From Streptomyces sp. ADI95-17 (GTDB lineage Bacteria; Actinomycetota; Actinomycetes; Streptomycetales; Streptomycetaceae), in assembly GCF_003846175.1 (NCBI RefSeq), contig NZ_ML123044.1:56997-115777 (forward strand): a stretch of DNA of 58,781 nt. Reading direction: 5' to 3'. Position 1 is the stretch's first letter; each line of letters opens with the position of its first letter. This document shows, in pieces, positions 1 to 8,485 of this stretch. Under the pieces are notes generated by a model. The model saw nothing but the letters and a program-made list of their open reading frames with translations. It had not been told where the DNA came from and searched no databases. The position numbers and the translations under genes are program-made.

Positions 1-69
1 CTTGCGGCTGACCCTACGGTCGGCGAGCTTGGTCGGAACGGACGGAATTCCGAGAGAAATCGCAGTCAT
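1..69 (-). CDS. ispG: IspG (GcpE) 4-hydroxy-3-methylbut-2-enyl diphosphate synthase, N-terminal fragment
   Basis: Only the first 23 codons are inside the window; the gene runs off the left end. The peptide begins MTAISLGIPSVPTKLADRR, which I recognise as the N-terminus of actinobacterial IspG, the Fe-S enzyme that makes HMBPP in the non-mevalonate (MEP) isoprenoid pathway in the cytosol. It lies downstream of dxr and a site-2 protease on the same strand, the arrangement known in actinobacteria including Mycobacterium. A hairpin at 188-221 separates it from the protease gene, so it may have its own promoter or receive read-through. The identification rests on a short peptide plus context. Confidence 0.85.
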   Translation of the reverse strand, partial: MTAISLGIPSVPTKLADRRVSRK

Positions 70-187
70 GCGCTGAGCATCCCCAAGGTGTGGATCAAGG
101 TCCCGAGATCGGCGGGCTCCGGCCTTCGAGGTTACGGCACCGGAGGCGGCGCGGAGCACACCGCGTACGGGAGTGCCACACAAAAGC

Positions 188-221
188 GACGGCCCGGACA
201 CACACTGTGTGCCGGGCCGTC
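188..221 (-). terminator. hairpin terminator/attenuator after the RIP protease gene
   Basis: An inverted repeat with a 10-bp outer stem (188-197 with 212-221) continues through a one-base bulge into a CACAC/GTGTG inner stem. It lies 29 nt past the protease stop on the minus strand and ahead of ispG. There is no clear U-tract, as is usual in Streptomyces. Confidence 0.7.
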
Positions 222-249
222 ACTCGTGGTGCATGTGGTGCTCGGTGGG

Positions 250-1560
250 TCAGGAGATCTTGACCGGATTCACGATGTCGGCGACGAGCACCAGCAGTGT
301 GAAGCAGATGAAGACCCCGGCGACGACATAGGCGACCGGCATCAGCTTGGCCACGTCGAACGGGCCCGGGTCGGGGCGCCGGAAGACCCGGGCCAGATTG
401 CGGCGCAGGGCCTCCCAGAGCGCTCCGGCGATGTGCCCGCCGTCGAGCGGCAGCAACGGGAGCATGTTGAAGAGGAACAGCGACAGGTTGAAGCCGGCCA
501 GCAGGAACAGCATCATCGCGATCTGGTTCTGCGCCGGTACGTCCAGCGTCATCACCTCGCCGCCGATCCTGGCCGCGCCGACCACACCGACCGGGGAGTC
601 CGCCGCCCGTTCGCCGTCGCCGAAGGCCGCGTCCCACAGGCCCGGGATCTTGGACGGGAGGGCGATGATCGAGTCGACACCGTTCTCGATCATGTCTCCC
701 ATGCGGAGGACCGAGTCACCGAAGGAGAGCGGGACGATCTCGGTCTGGGCGGCGAAGCCGAGGTAGCCGGCCTGCACGAAGTCGCCGGGGACCACTTCGC
801 CCTTGGAGTCCTTCTTCGCCACCAGGTTCTTCTTGAGGACGGCGTGGAGGGTCTTCTCCTGGCCGTCGCGCCGGACCGTGATGGTGGCGGGGCCGATGGT
901 GTCGCGGATCCTGTCGGAGAGCGTGGCCCAGTCGTCGACCTTCTGTCCGTCGAAGGCGACGATCGTGTCGCCCTTCTTGAGCCCGGCCGCCAGTGCGGGC
1001 GAGACCGGGTCGGACTTCTTGCACTTGTCGCGGTTCTCGCTCTGCTCGATCACGCACTTCTGGACACCGGCCACCTCGGTGGTCTGGGTCTGGAAGCCGA
1101 AGGTCATCGCCACGCCCAGGAAGATCGCGACCGCGAGGACCAGGTTCATGAACGGTCCGGCGAACATCACGATGACGCGCTTCCACGGCTTGCGCGTGTA
1201 GAACAGGCGCTTCTCGTCACCCGGTTCGAGCTCTTCGAAGGCGGCGGACCTGGCGTCCTCGATCATGCCGCGCCAGGGCGAGGTGGACCGCGCCTCCAGG
1301 CGCCCGTCCGGTCCGGGCGGGAACATGCCGATCATGCGGATGTAGCCGCCGGCCGGGATGGCCTTGATCCCGTACTCGGTGTCGCCCTTCTTCCGGGACC
1401 AGACCGTCGGCCCGAAGCCCACCATGTACTGGGGGACGCGGATGCCGAAGAGCTTCGCGGTCGACAGGTGCCCCAGCTCGTGCCAGGCGATCGAGAACAG
1501 CAGACCGATGGCGAAGACGACGATGCCCAGAATCGTCAGCAGGACCGTCGTAATACTCAT
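250..1560 (-). CDS. Site-2 protease, RIP metalloprotease of the RseP/Rip1 type (M50)
   Basis: A 436-aa integral membrane zinc protease expected to cut transmembrane anti-sigma factors or similar substrates inside the membrane. The zinc motif HELGH lies at residues 27-31 in the first transmembrane helix. A PDZ domain follows at about 190-260 ([19 protein letters not shown]). The second active-site motif ([11 protein letters not shown]) is at about 365-375, and a last membrane helix is at the C-terminus. The start codon overlaps the dxr stop by 4 nt (ATGA), so the two are translationally coupled. The dxr-protease-ispG order matches the mycobacterial rip1 locus. The substrate cannot be told from the sequence. 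Confidence 0.93.
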   Translation of the reverse strand: MSITTVLLTILGIVVFAIGLLFSIAWHELGHLSTAKLFGIRVPQYMVGFGPTVWSRKKGDTEYGIKAIPAGGYIRMIGMFPPGPDGRLEARSTSPWRGMIEDARSAAFEELEPGDEKRLFYTRKPWKRVIVMFAGPFMNLVLAVAIFLGVAMTFGFQTQTTEVAGVQKCVIEQSENRDKCKKSDPVSPALAAGLKKGDTIVAFDGQKVDDWATLSDRIRDTIGPATITVRRDGQEKTLHAVLKKNLVAKKDSKGEVVPGDFVQAGYLGFAAQTEIVPLSFGDSVLRMGDMIENGVDSIIALPSKIPGLWDAAFGDGERAADSPVGVVGAARIGGEVMTLDVPAQNQIAMMLFLLAGFNLSLFLFNMLPLLPLDGGHIAGALWEALRRNLARVFRRPDPGPFDVAKLMPVAYVVAGVFICFTLLVLVADIVNPVKIS

Positions 1561-2819
1561 GCGCGCGCCTCCGCTGTCGCTTTCGCCGAGAGTTCACGGG
1601 CCCGGGCTCGTGCCCAGGTCTCCGCTTCCAGGACGTCTGCGACCGTGAGCGAAGTTCCCGTGGCGGGGGTGCCGTGTTCGGCCACCACCGCCGTGACCGT
1701 ATCCATGATTCCGTTGAACGGCAGCCGTCCTGCGAGGAATGCGTCGACACATTCCTCGTTGGCGGCGTTGAAGACGGCCGGTGCGGTGGCGCCGAGGGTG
1801 CCGACGTGCCTGGCCAGGCCCACGGACGGGAAGGCCTCGTCGTCGAGCGGGAAGAACTCCCAGCTGGACGCCTTCGACCAGTCGAAGGCGGGCGCGGCGT
1901 CCGGGACGCGCCGGGGCCAGCCGAGGCCGATGGCGATCGGGCCGCACATGTCCGGGGGTGTGGCCTGGGCGAGGGTGGAGCCGTCGGTGAACTCCACCAT
2001 GGAGTGGACGTACGACTGGGGGTGGACCACGACCTCGATCCGGTCGAACGGGATGTCGTACAGGAGATGCGCCTCGATGACCTCAAGGCCCTTGTTGACC
2101 AGGGTGGCGGAGTTGACCGTGATGACCGGTCCCATGGCCCAGGTCGGGTGGGCGAGGGCCTGCTCGCGGGTGACGTCCGCCAGTTCGCTCCTGGTCCGTC
2201 CCCGGAAGGGGCCGCCGGAGGCGGTGACGACGAGCTTGCGTACGTCGGCGCGGGTGCCGGCGCCGAGCGCCTGGAAGAGTGCGGCGTGCTCGGAGTCGAC
2301 CGGGATGATCTGGCCGGGCTTCGCCAGCGCCTTGACCAGCGGGCCGCCGACGATCAGCGACTCCTTGTTGGCCAGGGCGAGCGTGCGGCCCGCTTCGAGC
2401 GCGGCGAGGGTGGGGGCGAGTCCGATCGAGCCGGTGATTCCGTTGAGCACGGTGTGGCAGTCGCCCGCCGCCAGCTGCGCGGCCGCGTCGGGCCCTGCCA
2501 GGATCTCGGGGAGCGGCTCGCCCGTCCCGTACTGCTCCCGCAGCGCCTCGCGGAGGGCCGGTACGGCGTCCGGCGCGGCGACGGCGACGGTACGCACCCG
2601 CAGCCGGCGCGCCTGCTCGGCGAGGAGGGCGACCCGTCCGCCCGCGGCGGAGAGCGCGGTGACCCGGAAGAGGTCGGGGTTGCGCAGCACCAGGTCGATG
2701 GCCTGGGTGCCGATGGATCCGGTCGAGCCGAGGATGACGAGATCCCGGCGGCCTTCCGCGGCATCGAAGACGAGGTGCGGGTCGGCGAGGGGGGCAGGAC
2801 TGTCGCTCATGCCCCCCAT
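1557..2819 (-). CDS. dxr: 1-deoxy-D-xylulose 5-phosphate reductoisomerase
   Basis: DXR performs the NADPH-dependent rearrangement and reduction of DXP to MEP, the first committed step of the MEP isoprenoid pathway. The 420-aa product has the NADPH-binding loop GSTGSIG (residues 31-37), NKES and PVDSEH in the catalytic domain, and the mobile-loop segment [20 protein letters not shown]. Length is slightly above the family norm because of a short N-terminal extension. The first ATG (2819) has no obvious ribosome site. A second in-frame ATG at 2810 follows a run of G residues that is too close to be ideal, so the start is uncertain by three codons. It is coupled to the downstream protease gene. 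Confidence 0.96.
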   Translation of the reverse strand: MGGMSDSPAPLADPHLVFDAAEGRRDLVILGSTGSIGTQAIDLVLRNPDLFRVTALSAAGGRVALLAEQARRLRVRTVAVAAPDAVPALREALREQYGTGEPLPEILAGPDAAAQLAAGDCHTVLNGITGSIGLAPTLAALEAGRTLALANKESLIVGGPLVKALAKPGQIIPVDSEHAALFQALGAGTRADVRKLVVTASGGPFRGRTRSELADVTREQALAHPTWAMGPVITVNSATLVNKGLEVIEAHLLYDIPFDRIEVVVHPQSYVHSMVEFTDGSTLAQATPPDMCGPIAIGLGWPRRVPDAAPAFDWSKASSWEFFPLDDEAFPSVGLARHVGTLGATAPAVFNAANEECVDAFLAGRLPFNGIMDTVTAVVAEHGTPATGTSLTVADVLEAETWARARARELSAKATAEARA

Positions 2820-2875
2820 TGTTGCCGCATCGCCTGTGCGTGTGGACAGTGCGTCCCGTCCACCGGGGCGTTCGG

Positions 2876-2917
2876 GCCGGACGGGGCACGTCGGCGGATG
2901 GACGTGCCCCGTCCGGC
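2876..2917 (-). terminator. strong terminator of the acyl-CoA dehydrogenase gene
   Basis: A perfect 17-bp inverted repeat (2876-2892 with 2901-2917) with an 8-nt loop begins 11 nt past the acyl-CoA dehydrogenase stop. It separates that gene from dxr. Confidence 0.9.
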
Positions 2918-2927
2918 GGCGGGTGGT

Positions 2928-4874
2928 TCAGCGGACGGTCCGGTGGACGTTCTCCCTGGTGGACGGTCCCGGGGTGGCGTCGGCGATCCAGGGTCCTTCG
3001 CCGCTCGGGTCGATGACGCCTTCTTCCAGCCAGGTGTACGCGCCGGACAGGACGCCGTCGACCAGGCGCCGGTCCAGGTCGTCGGTGTTGGACCACAGGC
3101 GGGTGAAGAGTTCCTCGACGCGGACCCGGGACTGGTGGCAGAACACGTCGGCGAGCCGGTAGGCCTCGCGTCCGTGGTCGTCCGTGGAGCGCAGCAGTTC
3201 GGCGCGGACGCAGGCGGCGCTCATCGCGAAGAGTTCGGCGCCGATGTCGACGATCCGGCCGAGGAAGCCCTGTTTGGTCTCCATCCGGCCCTGCCAGCGC
3301 GACATGGCGTAGAAGGTGGAGCGGGCCAGTCTGCGCGAGGCGCGTTCCACGTAGCGCAGATGGGCGGCCAGGTCGGGGTGGCCGGGAGGGTTGAACTCCC
3401 CGTACGTACGCGGCAGTTGCCCCGGTCCGGTGACGAGGCGGGGCAGCCAGCGGGCGTAGAAGCCGGCCGCGTTCGCGCCTGCCTTCGCCTTGGCGGAGAG
3501 GGGTTTGTCGGGGTCGATGATGTCCCCGGCGACCTTCAGATGGGCGTCGACGGCCTCGCGGGCGATCAGCAGATGCATGATCTCGGTGGAGCCCTCGAAG
3601 ATCCGGTTGATCCGCAGGTCGCGCAGGAGTTGTTCGGCGGGTACGGCCCGCTCGCCGCGGGCGGCGAGGGAGTCGGCGGTCTCGAAGCCGCGGCCGCCCC
3701 GGATCTGGACGAGCTCGTCCGCCATCAGGCAGCCCATCTCGGAGCCGTAGAGCTTGGCCAGGGCCGCTTCGATGCGGATGTCGTTGCGGTTCTCGTCGGC
3801 CATCTGGGAGGCGAGGTCGACCACCGCTTCGAGGGCGAAGGTGGTCGCGGCGATGAAGGAGATCTTGGCACCGACGGCCTCGTGCCGGGCGACCGGTCTG
3901 CCCCACTGCTCGCGGACCGCGGACCATTCGCGGGCGATCTTCAGGCACCACTTCCCGGCGCCGACGCACATGGCGGGCAGCGAGAGCCGACCCGTGTTGA
4001 GCGTGGTGAGGGCGATCTTGAGCCCGGCGCCCTCGGGGCCGATGCGGTTGGCGGCCGGGACCCGGACCCGGTGGAAGCGGGTGACGCCGTTCTCCAGTCC
4101 GCGCAGGCCCATGAAGGCGTTGCGGTTCTCGACGGTGATGCCCGGGGAGTCCGCCTCGACGACGAAGGCCGTGATGCCGCCCTTGTGGCCTTCCGACTCG
4201 GGCACCCGGGCCATCACGACGAGCAGGTCGGCGACGACGCCGTTGGTCGTCCAGAGCTTCACCCCGTCCAGGACGTAGTCGGGCCCGTCCGGGACGGCCG
4301 AGGTGGCGAGCCGGGCCGGGTCGGAGCCGACGTCCGGTTCGGTGAGGAGGAACGCCGAGATGTCGGTACGGGCCAGCCGGGGCAGGAAGGTGTCCTTCTG
4401 CTCCTGGCTGCCGAAGATCTTCAACGGCTGCGGCACACCGATGGACTGGTGGGCGGAGAGCAGCGCGCCGATGGCCGGGCTGACGGAGCCGACCAGGGCG
4501 AGGGCCTTGTTGTAGTAGACCTGGGTGAGGCCGAGGCCGCCGTACTTGGGGTCGATCTTCATCCCGAGCGCGCCGAGTTCCTTGAGGCCGCTGATCACCT
4601 CGTCGGGGATTCTCGCCTCGCGCTCGATCAGGGCGCTGTCGATCCTCGTCTCGCAGAACTCGCGCAGCCGGGAGAGGAACGCCTCGCCTCGCCGGACGTC
4701 GTCCGCGGGTGGCAGCGGATGCGGGTGGATCAGGTCCAGCCGGAAGCGCCCGAGGAAGAGTTCCTTGGCGAAGCTGGGCTTGTGCCAGTCCTGTTCGCGT
4801 GCGGCCTCGGCCACTTGGCGTGCTTCGCGTTCGGTGACCCGGGGCGTGTTCTTCGGTGCGGATGGTGCGGACAT
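2928..4874 (-). CDS. acyl-CoA dehydrogenase family protein, long form
   Basis: A 648-aa flavoprotein that should oxidise an acyl-CoA to the 2-enoyl-CoA. The central region has the FAD/substrate signature LLTEPDVGSDPARL and the later conserved segment NRIFEGSTEIMH. It is longer than the roughly 380-aa short-chain enzymes, with an extra C-terminal domain of about 150 residues as in long-chain (VLCAD-like) members, so a long-chain substrate is possible but unproven. I chose the ATG at 4874 (MSAPSAPKNTPR) because it follows GAGGTGAG at good spacing; the frame stays open further upstream without such a site. It is monocistronic, with terminators on both sides. Confidence 0.88.
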   Translation of the reverse strand: MSAPSAPKNTPRVTEREARQVAEAAREQDWHKPSFAKELFLGRFRLDLIHPHPLPPADDVRRGEAFLSRLREFCETRIDSALIEREARIPDEVISGLKELGALGMKIDPKYGGLGLTQVYYNKALALVGSVSPAIGALLSAHQSIGVPQPLKIFGSQEQKDTFLPRLARTDISAFLLTEPDVGSDPARLATSAVPDGPDYVLDGVKLWTTNGVVADLLVVMARVPESEGHKGGITAFVVEADSPGITVENRNAFMGLRGLENGVTRFHRVRVPAANRIGPEGAGLKIALTTLNTGRLSLPAMCVGAGKWCLKIAREWSAVREQWGRPVARHEAVGAKISFIAATTFALEAVVDLASQMADENRNDIRIEAALAKLYGSEMGCLMADELVQIRGGRGFETADSLAARGERAVPAEQLLRDLRINRIFEGSTEIMHLLIAREAVDAHLKVAGDIIDPDKPLSAKAKAGANAAGFYARWLPRLVTGPGQLPRTYGEFNPPGHPDLAAHLRYVERASRRLARSTFYAMSRWQGRMETKQGFLGRIVDIGAELFAMSAACVRAELLRSTDDHGREAYRLADVFCHQSRVRVEELFTRLWSNTDDLDRRLVDGVLSGAYTWLEEGVIDPSGEGPWIADATPGPSTRENVHRTVR

Positions 4875-5065
4875 GAGGAGCTCACCTCGCCGCGCTGTGA
4901 GTGGGTGGACGCGGCCGGTCCGCGGGGGAAGCACCCACGGGTACCAACCGGCTCTACTCGTCCGTATGTACCCGATTCCCGGCACCCCCACCATCCCCAG
5001 GGCGCCGATCGGGTCGGGGGCCACTCCACTGACCCGCCTGCGGTGGCGGACACGGCGGAAAGACG
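4875..5065. other. intergenic leader of the acyl-CoA dehydrogenase gene
   Basis: The 307-nt gap at 4875-5181 contains the terminator at 5066-5106 and, between it and the acyl-CoA dehydrogenase start, about 190 nt that must hold that gene's promoter. I see no confident -35/-10 pair, operator or small gene here. Confidence 0.4.
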
Positions 5066-5106
5066 GAGATGGCCTGAACCCCCGCACAGTGGGTTCAGGC
5101 CATCTC
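5066..5106 (-). terminator. strong terminator after the aldehyde dehydrogenase gene
   Basis: A perfect 16-bp inverted repeat (5066-5081 with 5091-5106) with a 9-nt loop lies 75 nt past the aldehyde dehydrogenase stop on the minus strand. Confidence 0.88.
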
Positions 5107-5181
5107 GCTGTCGCCTGCTGTCGTGCTGTCCAGGCGGAACACAGGCGACGTCGGTGGATCGGTCTCGATCCTGTTCGCGGA

Positions 5182-6627
5182 CTACAGGGCGAGGCCGGTG
5201 AGGACCAGCACGCGCTCGTAGGTGTAGTCGTCCATGGCGTAGCGGACGCCCTCGCGGCCGACGCCGGACTGCTTGGCGCCGCCGTACGGCATCTGGTCCG
5301 CGCGGTAGGAGGGGACGTCGCCGATGATCACGCCGCCGACCTCAAGGGCGCGGTGGGCGCGGAAGGCGGTCTGCAGGTCGTGCGTGAACACGCCTGCCTG
5401 CAGGCCGTACTTGGAGGAGTTGACGGCCTCGAACGCCTCGGCCTCGCCGTCCACCTTCTGCACGGACAGCACCGGTCCGAAGACCTCCTCGCAGGAGAGG
5501 GTGACGTTGTCCGGGAGCTCGGCGAGCACGGTCGGCGCGTAGGTGGCGCCGTCGCGCTTGCCGCCGGTGAGCAGCTGGGCGCCGGCCCGGACGGCCTCGT
5601 CGACCCAGGACTCGACGCGCTTGGCGGCGTCCTCGCTGACCAGCGGGCCGACGTCGGTGGCGGCGTCCGACGGGTCGCCGGTGACCTGGGCCTCGACGGC
5701 CGCGACGATCTTCGGGAGCAGCCGGTCGTAGACCGAGGCGTCCGCGATGACGCGCTGCACCGAGATGCAGGACTGGCCGCCCTGGTAGTTGGAGAAGGTC
5801 GCGATCCGGGTCGCGGCCCAGTCCAGGTCCTGGTCCGAGGCGTAGTCGCCGAGGACGACCGCCGCGCCGTTGCCGCCGAGCTCCAGGGTGCAGTGCTTGC
5901 GGGGCACCGACTCCAGGATCGAGTAGCCGACCGGGCCGGAGCCGGTGAAGGAGATGACCGGGAGGCGCTCGTCCTGGACCAGGGCGGGCATGCGGTCGTT
6001 GGGGACGGTCAGCACGGACCACGAACCGGCCGGCAGGTCGGTCTCGGCCAGCAGCTCGCCGAGGATCAGCGAGGAGATCGGCGTGGCCGGGGCGGGCTTC
6101 AGGATGATCGGCGCACCGACGGCGATGGCCGGGGCCACCTTGTGGGCGCTCAGGTTCAGCGGGAAGTTGAAGGGCGCGATGCCGAGGACCGTGCCGCGCG
6201 GGAAGCGGCGGGTCAGGCCGAGCCGGCCGGTGCCGCCGGCGTCGGTGTCCAGGCGCTGGGCGTCGCCGCCGTTGAAGCGGCGGGCCTCCTCCGAGGCGAA
6301 CCGGAACACGGAGACGGCGCGGCCGACCTCGCCGCGGGCCCACTTGATGGGCTTGCCGTTCTCGGCGGAGATCAGCTGGGCGATCTCCTCGGTGCGCTCC
6401 ACCAGACGCCGTACGACGTGGTCGAGTGCGGCGGCCCGGACGTGGGCCGGGGTCGCGGCGAACTCCTCGCGCACGGCGTGCGCGGCCGCGACGGCCTCCT
6501 CGATCTGGGCGTCGGTCGGCACGCTGACGGTGCCGACGAGACGGCCGTCCCAGGGGTTGGTGACGTCGAAGCTGTCCTCGCCGGTGGCCTGGCGGCCGGC
6601 GAGCCAGAAGGCGTGGGTGGAGGTCAT
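5182..6627 (-). CDS. NAD(P)-dependent aldehyde dehydrogenase, candidate succinate-semialdehyde dehydrogenase
   Basis: A 481-aa aldehyde dehydrogenase superfamily member. It has the Glu motif LELGGNGA, the nucleophile in GGQSCISVQRV, and the structural EEVFGPVLSV segment. The ATG at 6627 (MTSTHAFWLAGR) matches the family N-terminus better than the longer frame. The GGQSC motif is closer to lactaldehyde/glyceraldehyde-phosphate type enzymes than to the GQDC pair elsewhere in this window, so the substrate is open. Its position beside a PucR regulator and 4.5 kb from gabT suggests it oxidises succinate semialdehyde made by GabT; this is inference from context. Confidence 0.85.
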   Translation of the reverse strand: MTSTHAFWLAGRQATGEDSFDVTNPWDGRLVGTVSVPTDAQIEEAVAAAHAVREEFAATPAHVRAAALDHVVRRLVERTEEIAQLISAENGKPIKWARGEVGRAVSVFRFASEEARRFNGGDAQRLDTDAGGTGRLGLTRRFPRGTVLGIAPFNFPLNLSAHKVAPAIAVGAPIILKPAPATPISSLILGELLAETDLPAGSWSVLTVPNDRMPALVQDERLPVISFTGSGPVGYSILESVPRKHCTLELGGNGAAVVLGDYASDQDLDWAATRIATFSNYQGGQSCISVQRVIADASVYDRLLPKIVAAVEAQVTGDPSDAATDVGPLVSEDAAKRVESWVDEAVRAGAQLLTGGKRDGATYAPTVLAELPDNVTLSCEEVFGPVLSVQKVDGEAEAFEAVNSSKYGLQAGVFTHDLQTAFRAHRALEVGGVIIGDVPSYRADQMPYGGAKQSGVGREGVRYAMDDYTYERVLVLTGLAL

Positions 6628-6696
6628 GGAGGTTCCGGCCCTTCGGAGCGGTGGGGATTTCCTGCCCCCACCGTAGGGCCGCACGGCCGTCCTGGC

Positions 6697-6746
6697 GTTT
6701 GTCCGGGGTGGAGCAGTGCGCGCCGGGGACGCTCCGGTTTGTCGGA
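6697..6746 (+). promoter_or_regulatory. two GTTTGTC direct repeats in the promoter region of the aldehyde dehydrogenase gene
   Basis: GTTTGTCCGG (6697-6706) and GTTTGTCGGA (6737-6746) repeat at exactly 40 bp in the 151-nt gap between the PucR gene and the aldehyde dehydrogenase gene. TTGTCCG also occurs in the palindrome ahead of gabT (11054-11068). Together they are candidate operators for the PucR regulator encoded between them. No promoter elements are obvious. Confidence 0.3.
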
Positions 6747-6778
6747 GGCGGCCGGAACGGATGGCTCCGGTGCGGTGG

Positions 6779-8356
6779 CTACGCCTCCGGTGCCGACGGG
6801 GCGCCGGTCGCCTTGAGCGCCAGCCACAGCTCCATCCGGACGTCCGGGTCGTCCAGCGAGCGGCCCAGGATCTCCTCGACCCGGCGCATCCGGTAGCGCA
6901 GGGTGTGGCGGTGCACCCCCAGGTCCGCGGCGGCGGCGTCCCACTGGCCGTGGTGGGCGAGCCAGGCCCGCAGCGAGGCGACGAGGTCGCCGCGTCCCTT
7001 GGCGTCGTGCTCGTGCAGGGCGCGGAGCATTCCGTCGGCGAAGGCCCGTACCGCGTCGTCGGCGAGCAGCGGCAGCACCGAGCCGGCCGCCAGTTCCTCG
7101 TGCTCGACCAGTGCCCTGCCCCGGCGGCGGGCCACCGACAGGGCCTGCTCGGCCTGCTTGTACGCGGCGGAGACGGCGATCGGGCCGGCCGGTGCGGAGA
7201 GGCCCACGACCACCTGGTCCTCCTCCGGCTTGGCCCCTTCGGCGGGCGCCCGCGCCTCCTGGGCCTCCGCGTGGGCCGTGCAGGCGGCGACCGCGGCGCC
7301 GCCGTCCGCGGCCAGGACGACGAGCCGGTCGCCCTCGGGGACGGTCAGCAGGGTCTCGCCGGTCCGCAGTGCCGCCGCCTCCATCACCTCGCCGAGCGAC
7401 GCGGGGGCGGCCGGGTCGGACCCCTCCGCGATGAGCAGCCGGAACGGGGCGTCGAGCAGCCCCCCGTACAGGTCTCCGGCGACGGCCCGGGCGTGGTCCG
7501 GCTGGCCGGCGAGCAGCATCCGAAGCACCGCCGCGCCGAGCCGCTGTTCGGCGCCCTGGAGGGACCGGGAGCGGGCGGTTATCAGGGTCAGCAGGGCGAC
7601 GGCCGAGTGCACGGCGTACCGGTCGGCGGTGCCGAGCGCCGCTCCGGTGCCCACGGCCAGCGCTCCCCTGCCCCGGCGGCCGGTGCCCAGGGACTGGAGT
7701 TCGATCCGGTCGTCGGTGTCGCCGACGACGATGCTGGCGGGGGCCGGGCGGTCCCGCAGCCGTTCCACGTCGGGGGTGAGCCGGGCGGCGCGGCGGGCGG
7801 CCCATTCGGGGGCGGCGGCGACGACCTGGCCGGCCGCGTCGTACAGCGCGGCCCAGCCGTCGAGGTGGGCGGCGAGCCGGGTGAGGAGTTCGCCGGGTCC
7901 GTCGCCCGCGAGGGCGGCCCTGGTCAGTTCCCGCTGCACCTCGAAACCGGCGGTCACGGCCCGGTACTGTTCCTCGGCGATCGCCGAGGAGACGGCCTTG
8001 GCGATGGCGATGAACGGGGTGCGGCGGGGTACTTCGAGGAGCGGCAGCTTCGCCTCCTCGGCCGCGTCGATCAGCGCCTGCGGCACTTCGTCGTAGTTGA
8101 CGCCGACGGCGAAGCCCAGGCCGACGACCCCGGCCCCGGCCAGCCGGCGCACGTACCGCCGCATCGCCTCGGGGTTCTCGGCGTCGAGGTTGGTGGCGGT
8201 GACGAGCAGGAACTCGCCGCCCTCCATGTACGGCACGGGGTCGGTCAGCTCGCTGGCGTGTGCCCAGCGCACGGGCGCGTCGAGCCGGTCCGCCCCCGCG
8301 CGCACGGTGAGTCTGAGCGCCGAGTGCTGGACGAGCGAGGCGAGAGTGAGGGGCAT
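6779..8356 (-). CDS. PucR-family transcriptional regulator
   Basis: A 525-aa one-component regulator. The N-terminal PucR ligand-sensing domain (about residues 1-120) includes LASLVQHSALRLTVRAG and GGEFLLVTATNL. A variable middle follows, and the C-terminal PucR-type helix-turn-helix (about 455-515) includes AAADLGVHRHTLRYRMRRV. The ATG at 8356 (MPLTLASLVQ) was chosen because it begins the conserved domain and has GAGG upstream. PucR proteins usually activate nitrogen-compound catabolic genes in response to a substrate or intermediate. Its place between an aldehyde dehydrogenase gene and gabT makes GABA or a related aldehyde a likely signal. That is inference. Confidence 0.9.
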   Translation of the reverse strand: MPLTLASLVQHSALRLTVRAGADRLDAPVRWAHASELTDPVPYMEGGEFLLVTATNLDAENPEAMRRYVRRLAGAGVVGLGFAVGVNYDEVPQALIDAAEEAKLPLLEVPRRTPFIAIAKAVSSAIAEEQYRAVTAGFEVQRELTRAALAGDGPGELLTRLAAHLDGWAALYDAAGQVVAAAPEWAARRAARLTPDVERLRDRPAPASIVVGDTDDRIELQSLGTGRRGRGALAVGTGAALGTADRYAVHSAVALLTLITARSRSLQGAEQRLGAAVLRMLLAGQPDHARAVAGDLYGGLLDAPFRLLIAEGSDPAAPASLGEVMEAAALRTGETLLTVPEGDRLVVLAADGGAAVAACTAHAEAQEARAPAEGAKPEEDQVVVGLSAPAGPIAVSAAYKQAEQALSVARRRGRALVEHEELAAGSVLPLLADDAVRAFADGMLRALHEHDAKGRGDLVASLRAWLAHHGQWDAAAADLGVHRHTLRYRMRRVEEILGRSLDDPDVRMELWLALKATGAPSAPEA

Positions 8357-8454
8357 GGGGACCGCTGGACCTCGGGGAGTCGGTTTTCGCCGTCCCGTAT
8401 GAACGACTCCTGCCAATTCTGCCAGAGCGGCAGGGTCCGGCATGACCACGGCCA

Positions 8455-8485
8455 GCGGCGGGGCACGGGCCGTGCCCCGCGCCGC
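8455..8485 (-). terminator. hairpin directly after the membrane ATPase gene
   Basis: A GC-only palindrome (core 8459-8466 with 8472-8479, outer arm 8455-8458 with 8482-8485 across a 2-nt bulge) abuts the stop codon of the 812-aa ATPase gene. Confidence 0.65.
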